Shown here: piece by piece, positions 41,460-49,769 of the stretch
Layout: every line of letters starts with the position of its first letter
Position numbering within the stretch: the first letter of the stretch is position 1
Origin: Acidobacteria bacterium RIFCSPLOWO2_12_FULL_68_19
Lineage (GTDB): Bacteria > Acidobacteriota > Vicinamibacteria > Vicinamibacterales > UBA2999
Reading direction: 5' to 3'
DNA: 64,000 nucleotides
Assembly (NCBI GenBank): GCA_001767525.1
Contig: MELF01000033.1
Location: 36,459 to 100,458 of the forward strand
Notes under the pieces: model-generated
Seen by the model: only the letters and a program-made list of their open reading frames with translations
What the model was told of the DNA's origin: nothing
Databases searched by the model: none
Position numbers and translations under genes: made by a program

Positions 41460-42032
41460 GTGACGAGAACCGTGGCTGCGACACGAAACGTCACCGGAAT
41501 CCCCACGGGCCGCCTGGGGGTCTGGTGGGTCCTCGCCTCCGAAACCGTCATCTTCGGCGGCCTGCTCGGCGCATACATCATGCACCGCGTCGGTCATCCC
41601 GAATGGGGGGACCAGGCGGTTCACACCAACGTCTGGGCCGGTGGGTTCAACACCTTGGTGCTGCTCTCCTCCAGCCTCTCCGCCGTCCTCGCACACCAGG
41701 CCGCCGAGCGCGGCAACGGCGCGCGGGCCGCGATCCTCCTGCGGCTGACGGCCGCCGGAGGCGCCACGTTCCTCCTCGTCAAGGCGTTCGAGTGGACGGC
41801 CGAGATCGGCAGCGGATTCACTATCGGATCGAATCTCTTCTGGTCGTTCTATTACACCGCGGCGGGCCTGCACGGGCTGCACGTGCTCGCCGGCATGGTG
41901 ATCATGCTGTTCGTGGCGGCGACGGCCGCGCGGAACGTGGAGCTGCACAGGGTCGAGAACGTCGGCATCTACTGGCATTTCGTCGATATCGTGTGGATCT
42001 TCCTCTTTCCGCTCCTCTACATCGCCAAGTGA
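41460..42032 (+). CDS. coxC: Cytochrome c oxidase subunit III
   Basis: A 190-residue, five-helix subunit III: GVWWVLASETVIFGGLLGAY, AAGLHGLHVLAGMVIMLF, and IYWHFVDIVWIFLFPLLYIA at the end, the standard C-terminal signature. GTG 41460 follows the GAGGAGCAGGAC sequence. It supports proton pumping and stability of the aa3 oxidase. A second subunit III-like gene occurs at 42399. Confidence 0.9.
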   Translation: MTRTVAATRNVTGIPTGRLGVWWVLASETVIFGGLLGAYIMHRVGHPEWGDQAVHTNVWAGGFNTLVLLSSSLSAVLAHQAAERGNGARAAILLRLTAAGGATFLLVKAFEWTAEIGSGFTIGSNLFWSFYYTAAGLHGLHVLAGMVIMLFVAATAARNVELHRVENVGIYWHFVDIVWIFLFPLLYIAK

Positions 42033-42037
42033 GCGCC

Positions 42038-42385
42038 ATGACCGAACAGGTGCATCGGAACTACGTCCGAATCTGGGCCGTCCTCTGCGCCCTGCTCGGC
42101 GTGAGCATCCTGGGACCGATGATCGGCATCCGGATGCTCACGCTCATCACCGCCTTCGGGGTGGCGATCCTCAAGGCGTACCTCGTGGCCAAGCATTTCA
42201 TGCACCTGGACATCGAGAAGCGATGGGTGGCGTACGTGCTCCTCGCGATGGTCGCCTTCATCGTGGTGATGTTCGCCGGCATCGCACCCGACGTCATGAA
42301 GCACGACGGATTGCTCTGGGAGAACACGGCCGCCAAGGCGGCGGTCGAGCGCGGGAGGGACGCCGGTGCGGGCGGCAACCGGTAG
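42038..42385 (+). CDS. coxD: Cytochrome c oxidase subunit IV-like protein
   Basis: A 115-residue membrane protein with three helices: WAVLCALLGVSILGPMIGI, FGVAILKAYLVAKHFMHLDI and VLLAMVAFIVVMFAGIAPDV. The KAYLVAKHFMHLDIEKRW segment is characteristic of the prokaryotic subunit IV family. ATG 42038 lies 5 bases after the subunit III stop. Confidence 0.85.
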   Translation: MTEQVHRNYVRIWAVLCALLGVSILGPMIGIRMLTLITAFGVAILKAYLVAKHFMHLDIEKRWVAYVLLAMVAFIVVMFAGIAPDVMKHDGLLWENTAAKAAVERGRDAGAGGNR

Positions 42386-42398
42386 GCTGCCGGGGCCG

Positions 42399-42980
42399 AT
42401 GGACGCCACAGCGCGTGCGCTGCCGGCGCCGCGCCGCGAGGTCGTGCCGACCAGCGTCCTCGGGATGCTGCTGTTGGTCGGCGCCGAGGTGATGTTCTTC
42501 GCCGGGCTGATCAGCGCGTTCACCATCACACAGGCGGGCGCCAGGCCGGGGACGTGGCGACTGCCGAGCGAGCCCGTGCTCCCGGCGGCGGCGACCGCGT
42601 TCAACACGACGGCGCTCCTGGCCAGCGGCCTGCTCCTCGTCCGGGCCGGCCGCCAGTACCGGCGCGAGCCGGCGTCGGCCACCAATACGGTCCTGCTGGC
42701 ATGGGTGCTCGGAGCCGTCTTCGTCGTGCTTCAGGGCCGGGAGTGGATCGGCTTGCTCGGCCAGGGCTTGACGATTCGATCGAGCACGCTGGGCTCGTTC
42801 TTCTATCTGATCGTCGGCGCCCACGGACTCCATGCCGCCGGCGCGCTCGTCGGTCTTGGCGTCGCATGGTGGCGCCTCCGCCAGGGGACGCTGTCGCCGG
42901 GCTTCCTCCTGGGCGCGCAGACGTTCTGGTACTTCGTCGTCGGCGTCTGGCCCGTCATCTACGGCCGCGTGTACTTCTAG
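42399..42980 (+). CDS. Second cytochrome c oxidase subunit III-like protein
   Basis: A 193-residue, five-helix protein: SVLGMLLLVGAEVMFFAGLI, FNTTALLASGLLLVRAGRQY, GSFFYLIVGAHGLHAAGALV and QTFWYFVVGVWPVIYGRVYF. It is a heme-copper oxidase subunit III homolog, distinct from the 41460 gene. An earlier GTG at 42366 is possible, but ATG 42399 avoids a 20-base overlap with subunit IV. Two subunit III-type proteins in one operon are also seen in split or duplicated oxidase clusters. Confidence 0.82.
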   Translation: MDATARALPAPRREVVPTSVLGMLLLVGAEVMFFAGLISAFTITQAGARPGTWRLPSEPVLPAAATAFNTTALLASGLLLVRAGRQYRREPASATNTVLLAWVLGAVFVVLQGREWIGLLGQGLTIRSSTLGSFFYLIVGAHGLHAAGALVGLGVAWWRLRQGTLSPGFLLGAQTFWYFVVGVWPVIYGRVYF

Positions 42981-42991
42981 AGGGAGCAGCG

Positions 42992-43216
42992 ATGCGCGTT
43001 GTTGTGGCTACCGCAATCCTTGGCCTGGCGCCCCGGGCGGCGCTTGCCTGTTCGGCGTGCGCGCTGGCGGGGATCTCGGACAATGCGGCCGCGTACGTGA
43101 GCATGAGCCTGGTGCTCACGGCGCTTCCACTCGGCATGGTTCTCGGGGTCGCGACGTGGCTCTATCGCAATATCAGACGGGCGGACCGGCATGCCACGGG
43201 GTCGATCTCGTCATAG
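42992..43216 (+). CDS. Small membrane protein with a CSAC motif
   Basis: A 74-residue protein: a signal-like start (VVVATAILGLAPRAALA), then CSACALAGISDN, then one helix (SMSLVLTALPLGMVLGVATW) and a basic end. The CxxC directly after the signal suggests metal binding or a disulfide, possibly in oxidase copper handling. It is the last gene of the oxidase cluster and ends 4 bases from a convergent gene. Confidence 0.6.
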   Translation: MRVVVATAILGLAPRAALACSACALAGISDNAAAYVSMSLVLTALPLGMVLGVATWLYRNIRRADRHATGSISS

Positions 43217-43220
43217 TCCG

Positions 43221-43634
43221 TCATCCGTTCCGCCGGTCGCCAGTGAACATGCCTTGACCCAGGATGAGCCGGTGGCGCAACGCCCCTGGCATGTGGCTTC
43301 CCACGGCACCACAGGTGAGCACGACAACCAGCAGGGGCACGCGGGCCTCCCAGAAGAACAGCGCCATCGCCGTCAGGACGATCTTCACGAGAACCAGAAG
43401 ACCCCGCACCTGGAGCAGGAAGGCGAACGTCGCGTGGAGGTCCGTCGCGAGAAGGACCACGCCGGACGCGACGCTGCCCACGAGCCAGCCGAAGAGCCGC
43501 TCTTTCGCCTGCCCGAAGATGTGGCCTCCAACGAGAACGCCGGTCGTGAAGATGTGGATCGTTCGGAGCGCCGCTCGAACGCCCCGCCTGAGAGGGAAGT
43601 CTCGCGGCACATCCGGAAACAGCGCTTGCTTCAT
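43221..43634 (-). CDS. Four-helix membrane protein of unknown function
   Basis: A 137-residue protein with about four transmembrane helices: RTIHIFTTGVLVGGHIFGQA, LFGWLVGSVASGVVLLATDL, LLVLVKIVLTAMALFFW and VPLLVVVLTCGAVGSHMPG. His residues in helices 1 and 2 could bind heme or metal. I do not recognise a named family. It lies 52 bases behind napB on the same strand and may belong to the nap operon. Confidence 0.55.
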   Translation of the reverse strand: MKQALFPDVPRDFPLRRGVRAALRTIHIFTTGVLVGGHIFGQAKERLFGWLVGSVASGVVLLATDLHATFAFLLQVRGLLVLVKIVLTAMALFFWEARVPLLVVVLTCGAVGSHMPGALRHRLILGQGMFTGDRRNG

Positions 43635-43686
43635 GCTCGTGGCGCCCGGCACGATTCATCGACCGCAGGAATGCCGCGCCTCGCGC

Positions 43687-44154
43687 TCACTTCTTCTTCG
43701 GGTCGACCGCGCCCCTGAACGTGTTGTTCACCAGCGGCGTGGCGTCGGCCTGCGGCACGTGGCACGTGGTGCAATTGTTTCGTCCCGGGGCGACCTCCGT
43801 CAGAGCGTTGCCGTCCAGGTCCTTGAGGTGGCTGTCGCCCGCTTTCGGCGCTTTGGCCGTCTTGTAGGACTGCGGTCCATGGCAGAACAGGCACCCGTTC
43901 CTCTCCAACGTGATCGCCGGGAACCCCTCGACGCTGTGGGGAATCAACGGCGGCTGCCCTCTGAACGTGCGTTCAATCGGCTTCTGGCTTCCGGGAGCCT
44001 TGCCGACGTAGGACCTCTCTTCCGGTGCGGTGTCTGCGTCATCGACGTTGGCTCCACGCAGCGTCTGCACGCTCGGCGCGGGCTGCTGTGCCGACGCCGG
44101 CTGCCACAGGACGAGCGCCAGTGCTGCCAGGAGAATCCCGGTGAACTTGGTCAT
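43687..44154 (-). CDS. napB: Diheme cytochrome c NapB, electron-transfer subunit of periplasmic nitrate reductase
   Basis: A 155-residue periplasmic protein with a signal peptide (ILLAALALVLWQPASAQQ). Two heme motifs, CLFCHG and CTTCHV, sit in the typical NapB frame: PPLIPHSVEGFPAITLERNG with the His ligand, and NNCTTCHVPQADATPLVNNT with the conserved ending. It feeds electrons to NapA. Its 5' end overlaps the 3' end of napH by 116 bases, which is unusually long. Confidence 0.9.
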   Translation of the reverse strand: MTKFTGILLAALALVLWQPASAQQPAPSVQTLRGANVDDADTAPEERSYVGKAPGSQKPIERTFRGQPPLIPHSVEGFPAITLERNGCLFCHGPQSYKTAKAPKAGDSHLKDLDGNALTEVAPGRNNCTTCHVPQADATPLVNNTFRGAVDPKKK

Positions 44155-45010
44155 GAGCGGCTCCCTTGGAAAAACGCGAGGCGAAGGCGAAGACGTCTGT
44201 CGGGCAGACGTCGATGCAACGGCCGCAGTTGGTGCACAGGGGCGACAGGATTACCGGGCCGATGCCGTCATCCCCGCCCTTGAGCGCGGGCCTGATGACC
44301 AGCGGTTCTGGACACACCGCATAGCAATCAGCGCAATCGTTGCACCGGTCGCGCCGCACGGCGGCGATGCGCAGCGGGCTGCACAGCGCCACCACGCTGT
44401 AGAAGGCCCCGACCGGACACAGGCGCCCGCACCAGGCACGTCCGGCGACGAACAGATCGAGAAGGAACACCGCGCCGATGACGGTCCAGCCGGCGCCGAT
44501 CTCGAAGATGATCCCCCGGTGCAGCATCGACACCGGGTTCACCAGTTCCCAGGCGATGGAGCCGGTCGTCGACGCGACCGCCAGCGTCATGGCGAGGATC
44601 CAGTAGCGGGTGGAGCGCGAGATTCCGGCGCCACCCGGCACGCCAACCCGTGCGCGCAGCCAATGCGCCGTGTCGGTGACGACGTTGACCGGGCACACCC
44701 ACGCACAGTACGCGCGCCCACCAACGAGGAAATACGCGACCAGAACGACCGCCGCGCCAACGATCGCGTTACGCTCCGGGCTGTGCCCCGCCATCAGCGA
44801 CTGCATCAGCACGTACGGATCGGCGAGCGGCAGCACGCCGAGGGTCAGGCTGTAGCTGAGGTTCCCCTTGACGATCCAGTACCCGAGGTGGGGGCCGGCG
44901 AGAAAGAGGGCGAGCACGCCGAACTGCGTGCTGCGGCGCGCCAGCAGCCACCGGTGGGCTGCAAGCCACCCCTTTGCACGGGTCGCCTCGGCGCCGATGC
45001 GTGCTCTCAT
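44039..45010 (-). CDS. napH: NapH, membrane quinol-oxidising ferredoxin-like subunit
   Basis: A 323-residue protein: about four membrane helices (NAIVGAAVVLVAYFLVGGRA, GWTVIGAVFLLDLFVAGRAW), two CxxxCP motifs on the membrane side (CAWVCPVN, CGRLCPVG), and two 4Fe-4S sites (CNDCADCYAVCPE, CTNCGRCIDVCPT). NapGH takes electrons from quinol toward NapB/NapA in the absence of NapC. The last 40 residues (KGAAHDQVHRDSPG...) read through the napB start in another frame and are not typical; NapH usually stops soon after the second cluster. Confidence 0.9.
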   Translation of the reverse strand: MRARIGAEATRAKGWLAAHRWLLARRSTQFGVLALFLAGPHLGYWIVKGNLSYSLTLGVLPLADPYVLMQSLMAGHSPERNAIVGAAVVLVAYFLVGGRAYCAWVCPVNVVTDTAHWLRARVGVPGGAGISRSTRYWILAMTLAVASTTGSIAWELVNPVSMLHRGIIFEIGAGWTVIGAVFLLDLFVAGRAWCGRLCPVGAFYSVVALCSPLRIAAVRRDRCNDCADCYAVCPEPLVIRPALKGGDDGIGPVILSPLCTNCGRCIDVCPTDVFAFASRFSKGAAHDQVHRDSPGSTGARPVAAGVGTAARAERADAAWSQRR

Positions 45011-45759
45011 GTCGTGGCCTCCGGCATGCCCCCGAGCAGGCCCACGACGTCCCCGAGGGGCGGTCCATCCGTCTTCGCCTCCCCTTCCCAACCGCGGGGG
45101 TAGTGCCCGCCAAGCTCGCCTTTCGCCAGACGGCGCGGCAGCACCCGGATCGCCGCCGACTCCAGTACACACGCGTGTTCGCACTTGCCGCAGCCCGTGC
45201 ACTGGTCGGCGTGCACGGTCGGAATGAAGATGGCGTGCACGCTGCGCGGGTTCTGCTGCGGCTCGAGCGTGATTGCCTTGTCGCTGAGCGGGCACGCCCG
45301 ATAGCAGACCTCGCAGCGCAGGCCGAGGAAGTTGAGGCAGGTGTCCTGATCGGTGAGCACCGCAACGCCGATCCGCGCCCGATTGATGTCGGTGAGCTCA
45401 GGGTCGAGCGCACCGCTCGGACAGGCTTTCACACACGGGATCTCCGGGCACATTTCGCACGGTCCGCTCCGCGCCACGAAATATGGCGTGCCGACAGCGA
45501 TGTGCTCTCCGAGCCTGGCGAGATCGAGGATCTGATAGGGGCACTCACGCACGCACATCCCGCAGCGCAGGCACGCAGCGAGGAACTCCGGCTCGTCGCG
45601 TGCCCCCGGGGCGCGGAGGGCCGTCGGCGGCAGCGCCCTGGCCTGGCCGGTGTGGAGCGCGAGCCCGCCCCCCAGCAGCGCCACGCTGGTTGCGCTCCTC
45701 GCGGCGTCGAGCAGGAACTGCCGGCGCGTTGCCGCCTCGACCATGCCTCGAACCGTCAT
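45007..45759 (-). CDS. napG: NapG, periplasmic ferredoxin-type protein
   Basis: A 250-residue protein with four 4Fe-4S sites: CLRCGMCVRECPYQI, CEMCPEIPCVKACPSGAL, CLNFLGLRCEVCYRACPL and CTGCGKCEHACVLE. The N-terminus (RRQFLLDAARSATSVALLGG) resembles a twin-arginine-type export signal with a weak RR. It pairs with NapH for quinol oxidation. It overlaps napH by 4 bases and follows napA by 4 bases. Confidence 0.92.
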   Translation of the reverse strand: MTVRGMVEAATRRQFLLDAARSATSVALLGGGLALHTGQARALPPTALRAPGARDEPEFLAACLRCGMCVRECPYQILDLARLGEHIAVGTPYFVARSGPCEMCPEIPCVKACPSGALDPELTDINRARIGVAVLTDQDTCLNFLGLRCEVCYRACPLSDKAITLEPQQNPRSVHAIFIPTVHADQCTGCGKCEHACVLESAAIRVLPRRLAKGELGGHYPRGWEGEAKTDGPPLGDVVGLLGGMPEATT

Positions 45760-45763
45760 GCCC

Positions 45764-48310
45764 TCACGCTTTGACGACCCTCACCGCGCACTTCTTGAAG
45801 TCGGTCTGCTTCGAGATCGGACAGGTTGCGTCGAGCGTCACCTTGTTGATGAGCCGCGATTCGTCGAACCATGGGACGAATACCAATCCGACCGGCGGTT
45901 CGTTGCGGCCGCGGGTCTCGACGCGGGTCTGGATCTCGCCTCGCCGCGAGATGACCTTCACCACGTCGCCACGCTTGAGGCCCCGAGCCTCCGCGTCCTT
46001 CGGATGCATGAATACCCATGCATCCGGCACGGCTCTGTACAACTCGGGGACGCGACGGGTCATCGAACCCGAGTGCCAGTGCTCCAGCACGCGGCCGGTG
46101 GCGAGCCACAAGTCGTACTCGCGATCGGGCGATTCAGGTGGCGGCTGATACGGAAGCGCGAAGACGACCGCCTTGCCGTCGGGCCTGCCGTAGAACTTCA
46201 CGCCTTCACCCTGTTTCACGTACGGGTCGTACCCTTCGCGGTAACGCCACAGCGTCTCCTTGCCGTCGACCACCGGCCAACGCAGACCCCGGGCCTGGTG
46301 GTACACGTCGAAGGCCCCGAGGTCGTGACCGTGGCCGCGGCCGAACCTCGCGTACTCCTCGAACAAGCCTTTCTGCACGTAGAAACCGCAGGTCTTCGAT
46401 TCCTCGTTCGAATAGCCCTTGATGGCGTGTGCGTTCACCCTCTCCACCTCCGCCAGCGGGAACCGGTTGACCTGACCGTTCGCGTAGAGAACGTCGAACA
46501 GCGTCTTGCCGCGATACTGGGGCGTCTTGTCGAGCAGCTCCGCCGGCCACACCTCATCGGTCCTGAACCGCCTGGAGAACTCGAGGATCTGCCACAGGTC
46601 GGACTTCGCGTCGCCGGGCCCCTTGACCTGCTGCCGCCAGAACTGAGAGCGCCGCTCGGCGTTGCCGTAGGCGCCTTCTTTCTCCATCCACATCGCGGCC
46701 GGCAGGATCAGGTCGGCGGCCAGCGCGGTCACCGTCGGATAGACGTCGGACACGACCACGAAGTTGGCCGGGTCGCGGAAACCGGGATAACGTTCCTGGG
46801 AGAGATTGGGCCCGGCTTGCATGTTGTTGGTGCAAAAGGTCCACAGGAAATTGAGACTGCGGTCCTTGAGCGCTCGGTCCATCGCCACGGCATGGAGGCC
46901 AATCTGGCCGGGGATCGTGCCCGCCGGCAGCTTCCAGATCTGCTCGGCGGTGGCGCGATGCTGCGGGTTCGCCACCAGCAGGTCGGCGGGCAGGCGGTGC
47001 GAGAACGTGCCGACTTCGCGGGCGGTGCCACAGGCCGAGGGCTGGCCGGTGATGGAGAAGGGACCGTTGCCCGGTTCCGAGATCTTTCCCAGCAGCAAGT
47101 GCACGTCGTAAATCAGATTGTTGGCCCACGTGCCGCGCGTGTGCTGGTTGAAGCCCATCGTCCAGAACGAGACGACCTTGGTCTTCGGGTCGGTGTAGAG
47201 CCGGGCGAGCGCCTCGAGCTTCTCCTTCGGCACCCCCGAGAGATCAGCGACCTTGTCCGCCGTGTAGTCGGCGACGAACCGCTTGAATTCGTCGTACGTG
47301 ATCGGGCTCGCCGCGTTGGGATCGCCCTTGGACTTGCCGTCCGGACCGGAGTAGCCGTTATTGCCGGCCGCCTGTTCCAGCGCATGCGTTGGGCGCAGCC
47401 CGTAGCCGATATCGGTCACTCCCTTCATGAAGTTGACATGCTGTTTGAGGAACGCCTCGTCGACCGCGCCGCTCTGAATGATGTAGTTGCAGAGATAGTT
47501 GAGAATCGCGAGGTCGGTCTGCGGCTTGAAGACGAGCTCGAGATCCGCCCCGTCGCTCGTGCGGTGCGTGAACGTGGAGAGCACCGCGATCTTGACGTGC
47601 TTGGCGCCGAGCCGACGCCCGGTCACCCGCGACCACAGAACCGGATGCATCTCGGCCATGTTCGAGCCCCACAGCACGAACGCGTCGGCGCCTTCGATGT
47701 CGTCATAACAGCCCATCGGCTCGTCGGCGCCGAAGCTTCGCATGAAGCCTGCGACAGCCGAGGCCATGCAGTGCCGCGCGTTCGGATCGATATTGTTCGA
47801 GCGCAGCCCCGCTTTCATGAACTTGGCTCCGGCGATGCCTTCCCAGATGGTCCACTGGCCGGAAGCGAACATGCCGACCGATGTCGGGCCTTTCGTCTTC
47901 AGGGCCGCCTTGCACTTCTCCTCCATGACGTCGAAGGCCTGCTTCCACGAGACCGGCGTGAACTCGCCGTTCTTGTCGAACGTCCCGTTCTTCATGCGCA
48001 GCAGCGGCCGCGTGAGCCGGTCCGCGCCGTACATGATCTTGGCGAGAAAGTAGCCCTTGACGCAGAGCAGCCCACGGTTGACTGGCGCCTCCGGGTCGCC
48101 TTGGGTGGCCACCACGCGCCCGTCTCTGACGCCGACCAGGACGCCGCAGCCGGTGCCGCAGAAGCGGCACGCACCCTTGTCCCACCGGATGCCCGTGTCG
48201 GGCGGGCTCTGTGCCAGGGCCTCATCGAGGCCAGGGACCGTGATGTCGGCCGCCGCAGCGGCCGCCGCCACGGCGCTCAACTTGATGAAACCGCGTCGCG
48301 ATGTGCTCAT
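45764..48310 (-). CDS. napA: Periplasmic nitrate reductase catalytic subunit NapA
   Basis: An 848-residue molybdoenzyme reducing nitrate to nitrite. The Tat signal is [20 protein letters not shown]. The 4Fe-4S ligands are Cys 48, 51, 55 and 83 ([13 protein letters not shown] ... CVKG), and the Mo ligand is Cys181 ([11 protein letters not shown]). Typical segments include [58 protein letters not shown] and [15 protein letters not shown]. It overlaps napD by 4 bases. There is no napC; electron supply is probably through NapGH and NapB. Confidence 0.96.
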   Translation of the reverse strand: MSTSRRGFIKLSAVAAAAAAADITVPGLDEALAQSPPDTGIRWDKGACRFCGTGCGVLVGVRDGRVVATQGDPEAPVNRGLLCVKGYFLAKIMYGADRLTRPLLRMKNGTFDKNGEFTPVSWKQAFDVMEEKCKAALKTKGPTSVGMFASGQWTIWEGIAGAKFMKAGLRSNNIDPNARHCMASAVAGFMRSFGADEPMGCYDDIEGADAFVLWGSNMAEMHPVLWSRVTGRRLGAKHVKIAVLSTFTHRTSDGADLELVFKPQTDLAILNYLCNYIIQSGAVDEAFLKQHVNFMKGVTDIGYGLRPTHALEQAAGNNGYSGPDGKSKGDPNAASPITYDEFKRFVADYTADKVADLSGVPKEKLEALARLYTDPKTKVVSFWTMGFNQHTRGTWANNLIYDVHLLLGKISEPGNGPFSITGQPSACGTAREVGTFSHRLPADLLVANPQHRATAEQIWKLPAGTIPGQIGLHAVAMDRALKDRSLNFLWTFCTNNMQAGPNLSQERYPGFRDPANFVVVSDVYPTVTALAADLILPAAMWMEKEGAYGNAERRSQFWRQQVKGPGDAKSDLWQILEFSRRFRTDEVWPAELLDKTPQYRGKTLFDVLYANGQVNRFPLAEVERVNAHAIKGYSNEESKTCGFYVQKGLFEEYARFGRGHGHDLGAFDVYHQARGLRWPVVDGKETLWRYREGYDPYVKQGEGVKFYGRPDGKAVVFALPYQPPPESPDREYDLWLATGRVLEHWHSGSMTRRVPELYRAVPDAWVFMHPKDAEARGLKRGDVVKVISRRGEIQTRVETRGRNEPPVGLVFVPWFDESRLINKVTLDATCPISKQTDFKKCAVRVVKA

Positions 48311-48576
48311 GGCGTGCTCTTTCCCTGTGCAGGTGGTTCGTCATCGAGTGTTTCGGAATGGTGGTAGACCAGCGTCGTCAGACGCACGCCCGGAATCGCA
48401 CGCGCCTGCTCGAACGTCCGACTCATTTCCAGGTCATCACCTTGCTCCACGGTCACGATCAGGAGGCCTTCCGCGGTGGCGGCGTGAACTTCGACTCCGG
48501 GCAGCTGTTCGATCTGCGCGCGCGCCTGCTCCGCGCGCGCCGGGTCGAGACATATCAGCAGGCTCGAGATGTTCAC
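48307..48576 (-). CDS. napD: NapD, NapA maturation chaperone
   Basis: An 89-residue ferredoxin-fold chaperone that binds the NapA Tat signal: [40 protein letters not shown] and [20 protein letters not shown] match the family. I chose GTG 48576 because a sigma-54-type promoter on this strand at 48600-48615 would start transcription near 48589, after the alternative ATG at 48699, and because family members begin about here. First gene of napDAGHB. Confidence 0.85.
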   Translation of the reverse strand: MNISSLLICLDPARAEQARAQIEQLPGVEVHAATAEGLLIVTVEQGDDLEMSRTFEQARAIPGVRLTTLVYHHSETLDDEPPAQGKSTP

Positions 48577-48599
48577 GTCGGTGACCGAGCGTTCCGAGG

Positions 48600-48615
48600 T
48601 GCATGCTGGGTGCCA
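48600..48615 (-). promoter_or_regulatory. Sigma-54-type promoter of napDAGHB
   Basis: On the minus strand TGGCACCCAGCATGCA has the full TGGCAC -24 box and GG-N10-GC spacing; the -12 box is ATGCA rather than TTGCA. The predicted start near 48589 is just before the napD GTG. It shares the upstream region, including the dyad at 48783-48798, with the divergent SUMT promoter. Confidence 0.55.
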
Positions 48616-48782
48616 TTCCCTCGCCGCATCTCGGAGCGCAAAGCGCGGATAGCAGCAGGTCTTGGCATCCACGCGCCCACGAGCCACGATCCCCCTCATT
48701 CACAACCACCTTCGCGTCGCGCAACCGTTCAATCCCACGATTGCACGGGGTCGTAGCACGCGGGATCTCATGAGAACTGCCT

Positions 48783-48798
48783 GTCTACGGCTCTATAC
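48783..48798. promoter_or_regulatory. Activator-site candidate GTCTACGGCTCTATAC
   Basis: It has the same 6-4-6 layout as the nirS site. The right half CTATAC is exact and the left half GTCTAC matches GTATAG at four of six positions. It lies about 75 bases upstream of the plus-strand -24/-12 element and about 170 bases upstream of the napD element, so one site could serve both directions. Confidence 0.45.
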
Positions 48799-48871
48799 AT
48801 CTACGAACCGCCGCTACTCAGCTCACATTGAGAAAACCGCGTAATTGGCCACTTTTTGCCCGGTTCAGGCC

Positions 48872-48887
48872 TGGCTCGTCCCTTGCT
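48872..48887 (+). promoter_or_regulatory. Sigma-54-type promoter of the SUMT gene
   Basis: TGGCTCGTCCCTTGCT has GG-N10-GC spacing and differs from the nirS promoter at only two bases. The predicted start near 48898 supports the GTG at 48933 over the earlier in-frame start at 48828. Confidence 0.72.
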
Positions 48888-48932
48888 CAGCTCCCCGTGG
48901 ACAGCGAAGGGTCTCGTCGGGGTGGGTCTGAC

Positions 48933-49769
48933 GTGGAGCACTGGGTGGGCAAGCCAAATGGTTCTCATGACGCGAGAGGAAGCGTCGTCTTCGTAGGGGC
49001 CGGCCCGGGCGATCCCGAGCTCATTACCCTGCGAGGGTGGCGCGTGCTGCAGCAAGCCGACGTCGTGCTCTACGACAGCCTCGTGGACAGGCGGCTCGTC
49101 GAGGACCTCGACGCGGAGCTGGTCTTCGTGGGCAAACGGTGCGGCCGGCACTCGATGCCCCAGGAAGCAATCACCGAACTGCTGGTTCGCTTCGCGCTCG
49201 AGGGGAAGCGCGTGGCGCGCCTCAAGGGGGGCGACCCCACCGTATTCGGTCGCACCGGCGAAGAGGCGCTGCGACTCGCGCAGTTCGGCATCCCCTTCGA
49301 GATCGTCCCCGGCGTGTCGAGCGCCGTGGCGGCGCCGGCACTGGCCGGCATGCCGATCACGCATCGTGGACTCGCCGACGGCGTCTCGGTCCTGTCGGCG
49401 CATCGGCAGGCGCACGACCCGGAGTTGTCGATCCCGCCCTACCACCCGCGCACCACGCTCGTGCTCCTCATGGCCCTCCAGACGGTCGAAACGTGGAGCC
49501 CTCAGCTCCTCGAGCGCGGCTACCCTGCCGACCTGCCGGTTGCGTTCGTCAGCGCCGGCGCGACCACGCGCCAGCGTGTCGTGGTGACGACGGTGTCACA
49601 CGCGGCCGCCGACGCCCTGGCTGCCGGGCTGGAGTCCCCGACCCTGGCAGTCGTCGGAAGGGTGGTGGGTCTGCGCGAGAAGCTCGCAGCGTGCGAGCGG
49701 TCCGGACTCTGGGGACGCTACGAAGACCTGCTGCCGGTGGAAGTCTCGGAGGAACTATGCGCCACGTAA
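48933..49769 (+). CDS. cobA: Uroporphyrinogen-III C-methyltransferase (NirE/CobA type)
   Basis: A 278-residue SUMT converting uroporphyrinogen III to precorrin-2 with two SAM molecules. Motifs: VVFVGAGPGDPELITLRGWR (SAM loop), VLYDSLV, RLKGGDPTVFGRTGEEALRL, FEIVPGVSSAVAAPALAGMP and ITHRGLADGVSVLSAH. It is the first committed step toward siroheme and heme d1, fitting its place in the nir/nap island. GTG 48933 follows GGGGTGGG. It overlaps the porin gene by 13 bases. Confidence 0.92.
   Translation: MEHWVGKPNGSHDARGSVVFVGAGPGDPELITLRGWRVLQQADVVLYDSLVDRRLVEDLDAELVFVGKRCGRHSMPQEAITELLVRFALEGKRVARLKGGDPTVFGRTGEEALRLAQFGIPFEIVPGVSSAVAAPALAGMPITHRGLADGVSVLSAHRQAHDPELSIPPYHPRTTLVLLMALQTVETWSPQLLERGYPADLPVAFVSAGATTRQRVVVTTVSHAAADALAAGLESPTLAVVGRVVGLREKLAACERSGLWGRYEDLLPVEVSEELCAT

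Noticed and set aside
39522..41978. An 818-codon open frame antisense to the oxidase subunit genes
   Set aside because: Strongly biased His/Glu/Arg composition typical of antisense frames; the plus strand encodes clear CoxA and CoxC.
48577..48699. N-terminal extension of NapD from the ATG at 48699
   Set aside because: It would precede the predicted sigma-54 start site and has no counterpart in NapD proteins.
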